Part shown: positions 44,001 to 51,797 of the stretch, in pieces | Position numbering within the stretch: the stretch's first letter is position 1 | How the letters are laid out: each line of letters opens with the position of its first letter | NCBI RefSeq assembly: GCF_900177805.1 | Contig: NZ_FXAX01000003.1 | Span: forward strand, 62,001-126,000 | Direction of reading: 5' to 3' | Length of the DNA: 64,000 bases | DNA from: Fibrobacter sp. UWB13 | GTDB taxonomy: Bacteria; Fibrobacterota; Fibrobacteria; Fibrobacterales; Fibrobacteraceae | Made by a program: the position numbers and the translations under genes | The notes under the pieces: model-generated | The model's input: only the letters and a program-made list of their open reading frames with translations | The model's database searches: none | Told to the model about the DNA's origin: nothing

Positions 44001-45463
44001 GCCGAAGTGACAATCCGGCCAGAGTTGACTGCGGCAATTCCTCCAATCAAGTCCGTCGCTGAAGCGGATGTATAAGAATATGACGAAATTACCAAGTCCT
44101 TGTTTCTTCCGCAAATTCCACCGACAGAATCCCCCGCCAAAACACCGCGGTTGATTGACTGGCGAATACTGCTGGTATTCATGCCTGCGATACCGCCGAC
44201 GCATTTTCCCTTCACTTCGCCTTCATTGACGCTAAAATAGATAGCCCCGCCATCTCCGACAATTCCACCGGCATAATTACCCTCCACGCTCCCCTTATTA
44301 GTGCACCAACTGATATCCGTACCACGTACAACGATACCCGTACCATTTCCAATAATACCCCCTGCATTTCGTCCGCCATAAATGCTCCCTGTATTTTCGC
44401 AATAGTAGGCATGTTTTCCATTCCCCGAAATGCCCCCCGCATCGCCATAATCAATTGAAACCGAACCAGAGTTACTGCAATGGACCACGAATGCCTTAGC
44501 AAATCCCACAATTCCACCAGCTTCACTTGATTGATTAGTCGATTGAGACTTAGAAACAATTTTTCCCGTATTCGAACAATAAGAAACCGAATCTACAAGT
44601 ACGGTAGTCCCAGGCGACGTTATGAAACCAACAACGCCACCTATCGTCTGATCAGAATCAAAATGAACCTCAATGTCACTTGCATTAGAGCAACTGTCGA
44701 TGAGCCCATCCATCCGCCCAACTACATTGCCAATAGTCACATGGTCAACACCCACATAGCCCTCATCACCCATCTTCCTTGGAAGAGCCTCAAACTTAAT
44801 CAAGCCTCCACGGGTATGCACATTGTGAATAATGGAAGAAGACGTAAATCCAACAAGGGCAGCCCCATAAAAAGAACTAACATAAGCGTTCGAATCAGCC
44901 CCAAAAGAAGCGCCGTAATTGGCTATCGTCACATTTTTAAAGAATCCATTATCCACAAATCCAAACAATCCAAAAACAGAATCCTTTTTAGACGCTAGAT
45001 TAAGTCCATAAATTGTGTGGTTCTTGCCATCAAAGAGCAACGCGTCAATAAAGCCTTCCGCATTTCCAATAGGCTCCCAAGGAAATTCCGAGACAGAAGA
45101 CATGTCACTCCCAAAAACGATGTCGTTGTCTAGCACGATACAGCCCCGCCAAGGCTCTTTGACCGTCGGTTCCTTGGCATTTTCATCCGCATCGGGATCT
45201 TCAGCAGGATCTTCGGACGGAGTTTCCACGAAATTTATCATTTTCGCAAGACCCGCCAACTGTTCCGGCGTGGAAATATGGTAAAGCGGAAATGTAACAT
45301 CGATAATTTCATTATTGCCCGCTTCAATTTGTAAAACGGTATCGCGAGCCTCAGGCACCGTAGCACTACCGTCCCAGGCGGCAAATGCAAAAGAAGCCCC
45401 CAAACACGACATTGCAAAATAAAACGAGGTCAAAGAATAGACCGATTTACCTTTATCAAACAC
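41009..45463 (-). CDS. Second giant secreted GLUG-repeat protein with Ser-rich linker and T9SS-like C-terminal domain
   Basis: 1484 residues. GTG start at 45463 with AGGAGG five bases upstream; signal peptide up to about residue 28 (GASFAFA). Two long blocks of GLUG-type repeats (GGIVGxGxxIxxCxNxGxI and similar) flank an InlB-type repeat near 573-634 (YFEGWVDSTGKTV... IYAKYSKT). A Ser-rich linker (about 1334-1409) leads to a C-terminal sorting domain (VQVFDALGHLVASKHV... GTYIVRVDG). Same architecture as the protein at 8.6-12.5 kb but with little direct sequence identity between repeats, so the two are old paralogues or share modules. Probable surface protein; ligand unknown. Confidence 0.8.
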   Translation of the reverse strand: MFDKGKSVYSLTSFYFAMSCLGASFAFAAWDGSATVPEARDTVLQIEAGNNEIIDVTFPLYHISTPEQLAGLAKMINFVETPSEDPAEDPDADENAKEPTVKEPWRGCIVLDNDIVFGSDMSSVSEFPWEPIGNAEGFIDALLFDGKNHTIYGLNLASKKDSVFGLFGFVDNGFFKNVTIANYGASFGADSNAYVSSFYGAALVGFTSSSIIHNVHTRGGLIKFEALPRKMGDEGYVGVDHVTIGNVVGRMDGLIDSCSNASDIEVHFDSDQTIGGVVGFITSPGTTVLVDSVSYCSNTGKIVSKSQSTNQSSEAGGIVGFAKAFVVHCSNSGSVSIDYGDAGGISGNGKHAYYCENTGSIYGGRNAGGIIGNGTGIVVRGTDISWCTNKGSVEGNYAGGIVGDGGAIYFSVNEGEVKGKCVGGIAGMNTSSIRQSINRGVLAGDSVGGICGRNKDLVISSYSYTSASATDLIGGIAAVNSGRIVTSAYDSTLLPSVEIVALQEKEGSVLESFALSTKEMQSAEFVDKLNEALRDEAKGRIMYEEGRYSRLDWSFDGGYPHFSDSSHLPLFRIDLDDSLFVSYGFTDYKGHLVDLPPAYSTKGRYFEGWVDSTGKTVSKSTVFNGPATIYAKYSKTIKDPSLVVYRPDPTVIGWNGELSIPKLRMHLDTSLNWAIFTPSELAWYLSKGANYTTRAALVNDIVMGKDSLSVMTRELKTLGEFGRYVKRVFDGNNHKIYGLNGSLFRDNYGQIKNLHLVNSLLKGGYGAFAQLNRGEILNSSLRRAVLENGENLRTVAGFVYQNYNASIIDSCVNYSDFDVPAGSYEEVAGFASLNDGIIRNSRNLGNIKANGSTRVAGIVASNSDKGSILNCINEGDIEYVGYRNMNLGGLVADNGWGMIKGSKNFGKITVRLLGSYDGISIDPRASLFSPSHVAGVVADDADLDSCENHGDITAIAMDDFKGGLILGGVSAGTYVFKDVKLDHSLNTGAITFVDSTSLILKTIMLGGVAGRANVSSSRNEGDVKIVLADSSKNYGMIEDFMVGGVAADSRNTFDCVNKGNVFGLGVVGGVVANSQDSIARVVNYGRIEVLGVNHKDGSTGGICGSCHNIEKSINLGSVTMKKSKDDTYYNTVGGLAGYASGRLKMVANVAPVTVLGESEKVIGGGLVALLSTEEFRDAYNWGAVTTDGEAGGLYGHINEFFPERSGIPYSSDLNEFIRNVYNAAPVNASKANPVGVSPKCPDEVYPDFTALVYYDSSYSREKSCQQIQTFLEDETLQNFYVYTNPLSTKYMQSDDFVDLLNTSGNTAENSHIWKKSETYPVFDEETLGMSFSYEPLSSSSVASSSSVVKSSSSVVIDRSSSSSSKPASSSSVVESSSSGKAKSSSSVVESSSSSKAKSSSSVKRSSSSATSLKTLVQRSFRVQVQGRMIVLSTARGKRVQVFDALGHLVASKHVDASGNANIALEKAGTYIVRVDGLVQSVILK

Positions 45464-45664
45464 AGCATCCTCCTTTTTATGGACTAAATAATAATTTGTA
45501 TTGGAAAATCTGACAACCTTTTTTGCATTTTATCACTCTATAACGACCCTTAAAATCTTTTTATGACCACCGATATAGCCGAACGGAACGGATTTTGCTA
45601 TTTTTACAGCGTAATTTTTACATGGGTTCACGCCCAGGAATAACCCCTAAAAAGGAACACAACA

Positions 45665-46771
45665 ATGGCAAATAAAGTCTATAACTTTAGCGCAGGACCG
45701 TCGGTCTTGCCGGAACAGGCACTCAAGGAAGCATCTGCTGCATGCATCGACTTCGAAAACAGCGGCATCAGTATCCTCTCCATGAGTCACCGTTCAAAGC
45801 CGATTGAAAACATGTTCGCCCAGACGGAACAGTACCTCCGTGAATTGATGGGCATCCCGGAAGATTACGACATCGTGTTCCTCGGTGGTGGTTGCTCACT
45901 TTTGTTCTGCATGCTCCCGATGAACTTCCTCGACCAGAACGCTACGGCCGACTATGCTTTGACCGGCGTTTGGGCAAACAAGGCTTACAAGGAAGCTAAG
46001 CAGTTCGGTAACGCTCTCGCCGCTTGCGACACCAAGTCTGAAACTTACAGCCGCATCGACAAGAACTTGAAGCTCAGCGACAACGCTAGCTACCTCCACG
46101 TGACCGCCAACAACACAATCTACGGTACGGAATGGCACAACTTCCCGAAGCCGAAGTCCGGCTTCCTCATGGCTGACGTGAGCTCCGACTTCCTCGCCCG
46201 CAAGATCAACGTGTCTGACTTCGGTGTCGTCTATGGCGGCGCTCAGAAGAACATCAGCTGCGCTGGCGTGACTGTCACGATCATCAAGAAGGGCCTCCTC
46301 GGCAAGGTAAACCGCACCATCCCGACCATGCTCAACTTCCAGACCCACATCGACGCTGCCAACATGTTCAACACTCCTCCGGTCTTTGCCGTGTACGTGA
46401 TGAACCGCACCCTCAAGTGGCTCAAGGATTTCGGTGGCGTGGACGCTATCGAAAAGGTGAACCGCAGCAAGGCTGCTCTCCTCTACAGCGCACTCGACAA
46501 CTCCAAAGTGTTCGTCGGTACGGCTGCTAAGGAAGACCGTTCTATCATGAACGTTCCGTTCGTATTCAACAAGGACGTCGTTGCAGCTGACAAGGCTGAC
46601 GATCTCGCCAAGGAATTCCTTGAATTCGCTAAGGCTCGTGGCCTCCAGCAGCTCAAGGGTCACCGTTCTGTCGGCGGCTTCCGCGCTTCTATCTACAACG
46701 CCATGCCGGTCGAAGGCGTGCAGGCTCTCGTTGACTGCCTCGGCGACTTCGAAAAGAAAGTTCTTGGCTAA
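45665..46771 (+). CDS. serC: Phosphoserine aminotransferase
   Basis: 368 residues. Class V aminotransferase: YNFSAGPSVLPEQALKEA, SHRSKPIENMF, FLGGGCSLLFCMLPMNF, and the PLP-binding Lys in YGGAQKNISCAGVTVTII (near residue 195). The C-terminal GHRSVGGFRASIYNAMP is typical. Converts 3-phosphohydroxypyruvate to phosphoserine, and can serve pyridoxal phosphate synthesis. AAGGAA precedes the start. serA is not adjacent. Codon use is strongly biased, suggesting high expression. Confidence 0.95.
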   Translation: MANKVYNFSAGPSVLPEQALKEASAACIDFENSGISILSMSHRSKPIENMFAQTEQYLRELMGIPEDYDIVFLGGGCSLLFCMLPMNFLDQNATADYALTGVWANKAYKEAKQFGNALAACDTKSETYSRIDKNLKLSDNASYLHVTANNTIYGTEWHNFPKPKSGFLMADVSSDFLARKINVSDFGVVYGGAQKNISCAGVTVTIIKKGLLGKVNRTIPTMLNFQTHIDAANMFNTPPVFAVYVMNRTLKWLKDFGGVDAIEKVNRSKAALLYSALDNSKVFVGTAAKEDRSIMNVPFVFNKDVVAADKADDLAKEFLEFAKARGLQQLKGHRSVGGFRASIYNAMPVEGVQALVDCLGDFEKKVLG

Positions 46772-46797
46772 TTAACCGCGCAATGCATTTGAGAAGG

Positions 46798-46824
46798 TCC
46801 CGGCCTATGGCCGGGGCTTTTTCG
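46798..46824 (+). terminator. Terminator of serC
   Basis: CCCGGCC-tat-GGCCGGG stem followed by GCTTTTTCG. Confidence 0.85.
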
Positions 46825-46844
46825 TTTACAATCGTCATCCCGTC

Positions 46845-46908
46845 GCAAACGTAGTTACGAGAAATAATGGATCCCCTATGCTTCGCTTCGAGGATGACTG
46901 GTCATGAC
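46845..46908. repeat. Intergenic GGATCC...AGGATGAC...CATGAC repeat
   Basis: GGATCCCCTATGCTTCG, then TCGAGGATGAC and GTCATGAC. A related unit lies inside the asparaginase gene at 52336-52392. Preceded by a GTCATCCCG half-unit. Confidence 0.5.
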
Positions 46909-46916
46909 AAAAGAAG

Positions 46917-46953
46917 AACCTCCTCATGGAGTATGAGGAGGTCCTATTTTTTG
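46917..46953. terminator. Bidirectional orphan hairpin terminator
   Basis: ACCTCCTCAT / ATGAGGAGGT, loop of five, T-rich on both strands. No confident gene ends here. From here to 47325 the gap is AT-rich; a 139-codon minus-strand frame crosses it but was not accepted as a gene. Confidence 0.6.
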
Positions 46954-47325
46954 TGTTAGGAGTACGCCATTACGGCGCCTTGGAGGAGGATTTCGTGGCA
47001 CGTATGTCCCCGTGCCGGGTGTTTCACAAGGTCCCAACAACCAAACACGACCTTGCAAAACTTGCGAGATAAGTTTAGAACCTTCTTTTTGTTCTCAAAA
47101 TTACTAACCCATATGCACCCAAAGGCTTTCACTTTCTCGTTTTTACATGAATAAAGATACTCTTTTAAATAGCGAATGTCAATAGAAAACCCCATTTTTT
47201 TAACATAATTTTGCAAAATATCACATTCAGCCCGCTCCCAAAATGTTCTCAAATTTTTAGCAAAGTTTTCAAAAAGTACAAAAACAGAGAAAAAGACCAA
47301 TAAAATTCTGTTTTTGACTAAAAAA

Positions 47326-47372
47326 GGAGATTCCCGCTCAAGGCGAGAACGACATGCAAGGCGGGAACACCG
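47326..47372. repeat. Intergenic GGAGATTCCCGC...GGCGGGAA repeat
   Basis: GGAGATTCCCGCTCAAGGCGAG, then ACGACATG and GGCGGGAACA; same family as the copies at 13.9 and 31.8 kb. Confidence 0.55.
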
Positions 47373-47375
47373 CAC

Positions 47376-47404
47376 AAAAAAAGCCGGAACTAGTCCGGCA
47401 AAAT
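47376..47404 (-). terminator. Terminator of the GerW-like gene
   Basis: GCCGGA-ctagt-TCCGGC stem with a T7 run on the minus strand. Confidence 0.8.
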
Positions 47405-47435
47405 AAAATCGAGAACAACGATTTAGAAAGGGCGG

Positions 47436-47771
47436 TTAATTGTCCGCAGGCTTCTTTGCAAATTTATTTGTAATATCAGGTACGATATCCATAATCTTAG
47501 AGACGAGCGAGCTATCCTTGGTAATCGGCATGATGCGCACGTCGTCACCCTTGATGACAAGGAATGCGACCGGATCGACCGAAGCGCCACCGCCAGATGC
47601 AGATGTATCGCCCTTATTCTGGTGACCACCAAAGCCAAAGCCAACGGACACGCGGCTTACCGGCACAACAGTTGTTTCGCCCGCCTGGATGGGTTCACCA
47701 ATGACGGTTTCCGCCTTCGTGATGAAGCGGAGCTTTTCTAAAAGAGTTTCAGCAAGTTTTTCAATAGCCAT
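47436..47771 (-). CDS. GerW/YtfJ-family protein
   Basis: 111 residues from ATG 47771; no clear ribosome-binding site. The family pattern is seen: ETLLEKLRFITKAETVIGEPI, VVPVSRVSVGFGFGG, then a Gly/Ser loop and DPVAFLVIKGDDVRIMPI. In Bacillus the family is tied to spore germination, yet members are widespread in non-sporulating bacteria and their function there is unknown. It follows a lipoprotein gene on the same strand by 16 bases, so the two may be co-transcribed. Confidence 0.85.
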   Translation of the reverse strand: MAIEKLAETLLEKLRFITKAETVIGEPIQAGETTVVPVSRVSVGFGFGGHQNKGDTSASGGGASVDPVAFLVIKGDDVRIMPITKDSSLVSKIMDIVPDITNKFAKKPADN

Positions 47772-47787
47772 GTTTTGAATATAGTAA

Positions 47788-48657
47788 TTAATATCTTGCG
47801 CCGTAAACGCGGTCGCTCGCGGTAAAGAACTTACGTTCCAAATCCGTCCAATCGAGGTAACCCCACACCGCCACAACGCGCCCACCCGGGAGCCTTGTCG
47901 CCATGCCGTTCACACCCTCGCCCGCATTAAAATAAAGCGTCGAAGTCTCGCGATAAATGCCTTTAGGCTGCACAATGTTCAACTGGCGCCCCCAAGCGAT
48001 AAAATCGTTTTCATCGACAAGGTCCCAGCTACGTGCAACATTCCACTGCAAATCGGCATCTCTATAGACCTGTGCCAACACCGGGAAATAAGCTTTCACG
48101 CCAATGAAATACTTCGTCAATACGGACGTATGTCCAGGTTCGCGATGTTCAAACGGAAGGCTAAGGAATTCCTGAGGGAACCCACCATGCCTTGCGTTCG
48201 GGAACTGGTGAACATAACTTTCCAGATCGCTTCGTTCATAACGGCGGAAGCTATCGTGCTTAAAGATGAAGATTCGCGAAGCAGAACGGATACTTTGTTC
48301 TAGGAAAGAGCCGCGCAGAATCGGCACAATTCCCTGAAAACGCCCACTATTCATGTAATAATCAAGCGCATACACATCGCTCTTGAATTCAAGAATAGTC
48401 ACATCCAGCGTATCCCCCGTCATATTCATCGGGTAACGCAAATCGACACGTTTCACAAGAGCCTTGATGTTTTCGTTCGGATTATCGTCGATACGAATAT
48501 CATCCATCGGCCACCTGTCGTTGTAGCACAGCTCCGTATAATCAACAGTTTCTTCTTCTTTCGGTTCGCATGCGCACAAAACAAGCGCCGCAGCGCAAAA
48601 GCAGACAAACTTAGGCAACACCGAAAGGAAACGATTCATACTCATAAAATTTAGCAT
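47788..48657 (-). CDS. Hypothetical lipoprotein
   Basis: 289 residues (internal ATGs at 48645 and 48639 are also possible starts). Signal peptide with lipobox VLCAC, then an acidic stretch and a single globular domain (VTILEFKSDVYALDYYMNSGRFQG, SASRIFIFKHDSFRRYERSDLESYV, HTSVLTKYFIGVKAYFPVLAQVYRDAD). The middle recalls proteins of the DUF6599 type, which is a weak memory match only. Likely faces the periplasm. It starts three bases after the preceding Fe-S gene, so the two form an operon with psd upstream. Confidence 0.7.
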   Translation of the reverse strand: MLNFMSMNRFLSVLPKFVCFCAAALVLCACEPKEEETVDYTELCYNDRWPMDDIRIDDNPNENIKALVKRVDLRYPMNMTGDTLDVTILEFKSDVYALDYYMNSGRFQGIVPILRGSFLEQSIRSASRIFIFKHDSFRRYERSDLESYVHQFPNARHGGFPQEFLSLPFEHREPGHTSVLTKYFIGVKAYFPVLAQVYRDADLQWNVARSWDLVDENDFIAWGRQLNIVQPKGIYRETSTLYFNAGEGVNGMATRLPGGRVVAVWGYLDWTDLERKFFTASDRVYGARY

Positions 48658-48660
48658 ACA

Positions 48661-49491
48661 TCAATCGCGTTTGCGGACTTCGGCATAATTACAATACTCA
48701 TAAAGCGGGCACTTCGCGCAATGCGATGTCAGCTCGCGGCAAATAAAGCCCTCGCTCCCATTCTCCAAAAAGAACTGGAGGGAATGCGCAGCGAAATACG
48801 GGTTCTCCGGAGCAAGTGCGATAAAATATTCATTCGCGAGTTTCTGCTTTTGAGATGGTTCAAGTTCTGCAAAGCTAGATTCCTTCGCGGGCCCAAGCAT
48901 CGCGAGGAAACGGCGAGCCCCCATCGTAAGCGGCAAGTGAGGCATTCTAGAACTGTCGCGGCACGTAAGTCCAAGACCTAGCGGCCGCGGAGCAAGCAAG
49001 CGGTAAATTGCGGCACAAGCTTTAGGGCGCGGATTCGAACGGCCCATAAAATAGATTTCGCCCAAGTCCCGCCACATCTCTTCGGGGGTTCGTTCACGCA
49101 TCCAAGATGTCAAATCCAGATGATGGCGCACAAAAAGCCCGACGCTCCAAAAAATCCCGGAGACATGCTCAAAGACCGTCCAGTTGCGGCTATTGAACGT
49201 CTGCTCAACAACCTCCTCAATTTCACCGCCTTTCGGCACAGGGAGCGACCAAAGCTTATCGCCCGGGAAACGCTCGTGCAACTTCACGAGGAGGCGTAAA
49301 ATATCGGGGTAAGAACGATCCTGGAACAAGACCGTTCCAAGCAATGTCCACGCAATTTGTTCATTTGCCGTGGGCATTTTTTGAGCAACATAAACTACGG
49401 GATCAGCGCACTTGAAAAGAAGCGCTACAAAAGCTTTCGAAGCCTTGAATAGCGCTGGTTCATCGTGAATAAAACGCTTTACCGAGACCAA
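48661..49491 (-). CDS. Divergent protein with an endonuclease III-type Fe-S cluster motif
   Basis: 276 residues. Start is TTG 49491, with GAGG eight bases upstream, immediately after the psd stop. The C terminus contains CRELTSHCAKCPLYEYC, that is C-x6-C-x2-C-x5-C, exactly the 4Fe-4S loop spacing of EndoIII/MutY. The helical body (WTLLGTVLFQDRSYPDILRLLVKLHERFPGDKLW) resembles the start of that fold, but the helix-hairpin-helix GVGxKTA and the catalytic Lys/Asp are not evident. It could be a glycosylase-like DNA-binding protein without lyase activity, or another use of the same cluster. The function is not known. Confidence 0.6.
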   Translation of the reverse strand: MVSVKRFIHDEPALFKASKAFVALLFKCADPVVYVAQKMPTANEQIAWTLLGTVLFQDRSYPDILRLLVKLHERFPGDKLWSLPVPKGGEIEEVVEQTFNSRNWTVFEHVSGIFWSVGLFVRHHLDLTSWMRERTPEEMWRDLGEIYFMGRSNPRPKACAAIYRLLAPRPLGLGLTCRDSSRMPHLPLTMGARRFLAMLGPAKESSFAELEPSQKQKLANEYFIALAPENPYFAAHSLQFFLENGSEGFICRELTSHCAKCPLYEYCNYAEVRKRD

Positions 49492-50349
49492 CTAGAGAGC
49501 CTCGCCCACCTTCACCGCCTGTCCGAGACGTGCCTTGAACAGGTCCGGATGGCGTTCGCGAATTTTCTTGTCGACCACGAGAATCACGGTGCTGCCCATT
49601 TCAAAGCGGCCAAGTTCATCGCCACGGTCAAACGAGTACTGCTGATTCGGAATCCAGTCCAAGCGCTTTTTGTCGCGCGGGAGCTTGCCTGCGTTCGTCA
49701 AGATGGAATCGTTATACACGACGCCAATGCGACCAACGTTTGTCGCACCGACCTTGACCACGAGCACTTCGGAACCGTCCGCCAAGCGGAGTTCACTCGT
49801 CAAGCGTTCGTTGATGCTGAAAAGACCTTCGACACGTTCTACACTACCTGCGTTGACCGGCCAGAGCGTGCCCGGGCAATAGCTCGAAAGCACGAGGTCG
49901 CCCTTGACGGGACTGTGGATGCGGTGGTAGTTGAACGGAGCCAAGTAAATCGTCGCAAAGGCGCCGCCCTTGAAACGTTCTGCAAGTTCTTCGCTACGCA
50001 AAAGACTCTTGAGCGTATAAGTCTTGCCCTTCGCCTGGATCAAGTTCTGGTCATCGCCATCGAACGTTCCCGTCTGCGAAAGCACGCCATCGACCGGGCT
50101 CACGATTTCGGCACCATCGGCAACAGGGCGCATACCCGGCTTGAGCTTGCGGATAAAAAGTTCACCGATGTTCTTGTAATGGCTGAGCGGGTATTCCGAT
50201 TCAGACATATCGAGCTTGTAATAGCTAGCAAAGGCGTTGCGAGCAATTTTGCTCAGGAACGGGATGCGCAAACGCGTAAAGGCACCGAAAATGCGGCTTG
50301 CGGCATTCTTCGGCAAAAGCTTCATAAAAACGTAGAAAGGAGTGTTCAT
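49492..50349 (-). CDS. psd: Phosphatidylserine decarboxylase
   Basis: 285 residues, the membrane (Psd-I) type. Key motifs: FIRKLKPGMRPVAD, SPVDGVL (Asp of the triad), NYHRIHSPVKGDL (His) and the self-cleavage site MGSTVILVVD near residue 252, where Gly-Ser yields the pyruvoyl group. Makes phosphatidylethanolamine. pssA is not next to it. A heptad repeat element lies just upstream of the start. Confidence 0.95.
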   Translation of the reverse strand: MNTPFYVFMKLLPKNAASRIFGAFTRLRIPFLSKIARNAFASYYKLDMSESEYPLSHYKNIGELFIRKLKPGMRPVADGAEIVSPVDGVLSQTGTFDGDDQNLIQAKGKTYTLKSLLRSEELAERFKGGAFATIYLAPFNYHRIHSPVKGDLVLSSYCPGTLWPVNAGSVERVEGLFSINERLTSELRLADGSEVLVVKVGATNVGRIGVVYNDSILTNAGKLPRDKKRLDWIPNQQYSFDRGDELGRFEMGSTVILVVDKKIRERHPDLFKARLGQAVKVGEAL

Positions 50350-50460
50350 AACTTAAAAAGTAGTAATTAGTTTTTAGTCAACGGTCTGTAGTTATTTATA
50401 ATTGCGCCGAAGGCGCCAAAAATTAATCTAATAACTAATGACTAAGAACTCGTAACTAAA
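50350..50460. repeat. Palindromic heptad-repeat element with central hairpin
   Basis: Left arm AGTAGTAATTAGTTTTTAG onwards, centre GCGCC-gaa-GGCGC (50404-50416), right arm CTAATAACTAATGACTAAG and ending AACTAA. The best-preserved copy; it fills the whole gap between the psd start and the lipoprotein stop codon. Confidence 0.75.
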
Positions 50461-51288
50461 TCAGTGGTTTTCGAAATGCGCGACGTCGGTGTTGAGCAGT
50501 TTCCAGAGTCTAGCGGCAAAAGGCGTTGCCCATTCCTTTTCAGGCGCCACGCGAGTCGTCGTTGCGGCGGTAAATTTGGAGTAAGTGAGGGCAACAAGTT
50601 CACCGTAGCGGGCATCCCACATGCTCCACACAATTTGCCATGTGAAGCCACCTTTTTTGCCCAAATCAGGGTCCATTTCCACATTCAACACTAACGGAAT
50701 CGTCAAATAACGGAGTTCATAGCGGCTAGCAATTCCGTTCAACAAGTCCTTTAGCTTAAACGGCAACTGGCGAGCAATCGTCTGTTCCACACCATCGCGC
50801 TCTTCCCACGGAGTCACGTCATCCAAGCGTTTGCCTTCCACGAATTTTTCAGCAAGAAGTTTTGCAGACAAAGAATCGACGTAAGCGGAATCCGTTTCCG
50901 GCACACGCATACCGACAATCATCAAGTCTCGTTGCATTTTCGGGAACGCTTTTGCAAACAAAGAATCTTCGATGCGGGCAAGATCAAAGTCGAGGGCATC
51001 GGCACTGAAGCTATGGCACATTTTGCAGTTTTCGGGGCGAGTCGCCGTTACCTTGAGCGAAGGGAAAACGCCCACAACAGCATTGGAATCGATACGGCTA
51101 AATGCGACCTGGTTCCATTCGCGGTAGAACTTTTCGTCTGTGATATTCAGCACGATATCACCTTGCGTGCCACATTCCGTGCAAGGAGCATCCGCCATAT
51201 CGCCGCCTTCGGGAGCGCTATCGCGCGAACCCACACAAGAGACGAATAGCATTGACGCGAACAACAACATAAATTGCAAAACTTTCAT
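50461..51288 (-). CDS. Hypothetical lipoprotein with CxxC motifs
   Basis: 275 residues from ATG 51288 (GGAG six bases upstream). Signal peptide with lipobox MLFVSC. Soon after are two pairs, APCTECGTQGD and ENCKMCHSFS; the latter is C-x2-C-H, a haem-c binding motif (CxxCH). So this may be a small lipid-anchored cytochrome c-like protein, although the rest (FTWQIVWSMWDARYGELVALTYSKF) does not look like a cytochrome fold. No second haem motif is seen. Transcribed on its own behind dtd. Confidence 0.65.
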   Translation of the reverse strand: MKVLQFMLLFASMLFVSCVGSRDSAPEGGDMADAPCTECGTQGDIVLNITDEKFYREWNQVAFSRIDSNAVVGVFPSLKVTATRPENCKMCHSFSADALDFDLARIEDSLFAKAFPKMQRDLMIVGMRVPETDSAYVDSLSAKLLAEKFVEGKRLDDVTPWEERDGVEQTIARQLPFKLKDLLNGIASRYELRYLTIPLVLNVEMDPDLGKKGGFTWQIVWSMWDARYGELVALTYSKFTAATTTRVAPEKEWATPFAARLWKLLNTDVAHFENH

Positions 51289-51356
51289 ATAAAGCTCCAA
51301 AACATTTTGCAGAACAAGACTTGACTGGATGGGGCTACGTCCCAATGCGCAAGGCT

Positions 51357-51794
51357 TTATTCTAGCATTATAGTAAATGGACCGTCGTTGACGAGGCTCA
51401 CTTGCATATCGGCACCGAATTTTCCGGTTTCTACGACAGCGACTTCTTTTTTGCACTGTTCAATAATGTACTCGTATAGTTCATTGGCGAGTGTCGGGTT
51501 GCCAGCACCATTGAATGTCGGGCGATTGCCCTTATTGCAATTGGCATACAACGTAAATTGAGAAACAAGCAAAAGCGAACCGCCGACATCCTTGATGGAG
51601 AGGTTCGTCTTTCCGTTTTCGTCGGCAAAGATACGGAGCGCAAGCATTTTCTTGATGAAGCGGTCGGCGATTTCGCGGGTATCGCCCTCGCCTACGCCAA
51701 TCAGCACAAGGAATCCCTTGTTATCAATTTTACCGACAGTTTGACCTTCAATATCGACTTGAGCCTTAGTGACTCGCTGGATGAGGAATTTCAT
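51357..51794 (-). CDS. dtd: D-aminoacyl-tRNA deacylase
   Basis: 145 residues, standard Dtd. MKFLIQRVTKAQVDIEGQ at the N terminus, LLVSQFTLYANCNKGNRPTFNGAGNP in the middle, and the Gly-cisPro motif NDGPFTIMLE at the C terminus. Removes D-amino acids from mischarged tRNA. Three bases separate it from the asparaginase gene upstream, so the two are co-transcribed. Confidence 0.96.
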   Translation of the reverse strand: MKFLIQRVTKAQVDIEGQTVGKIDNKGFLVLIGVGEGDTREIADRFIKKMLALRIFADENGKTNLSIKDVGGSLLLVSQFTLYANCNKGNRPTFNGAGNPTLANELYEYIIEQCKKEVAVVETGKFGADMQVSLVNDGPFTIMLE

Positions 51795-51797
51795 TTT

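Noticed and set aside
46956-47375. 139-codon minus-strand frame in the gap after serC
   Set aside because: It starts inside a repeat unit and ends in another, lacks a ribosome-binding site and has no family features. A short real gene from an inner ATG cannot be ruled out since a terminator-like hairpin follows.
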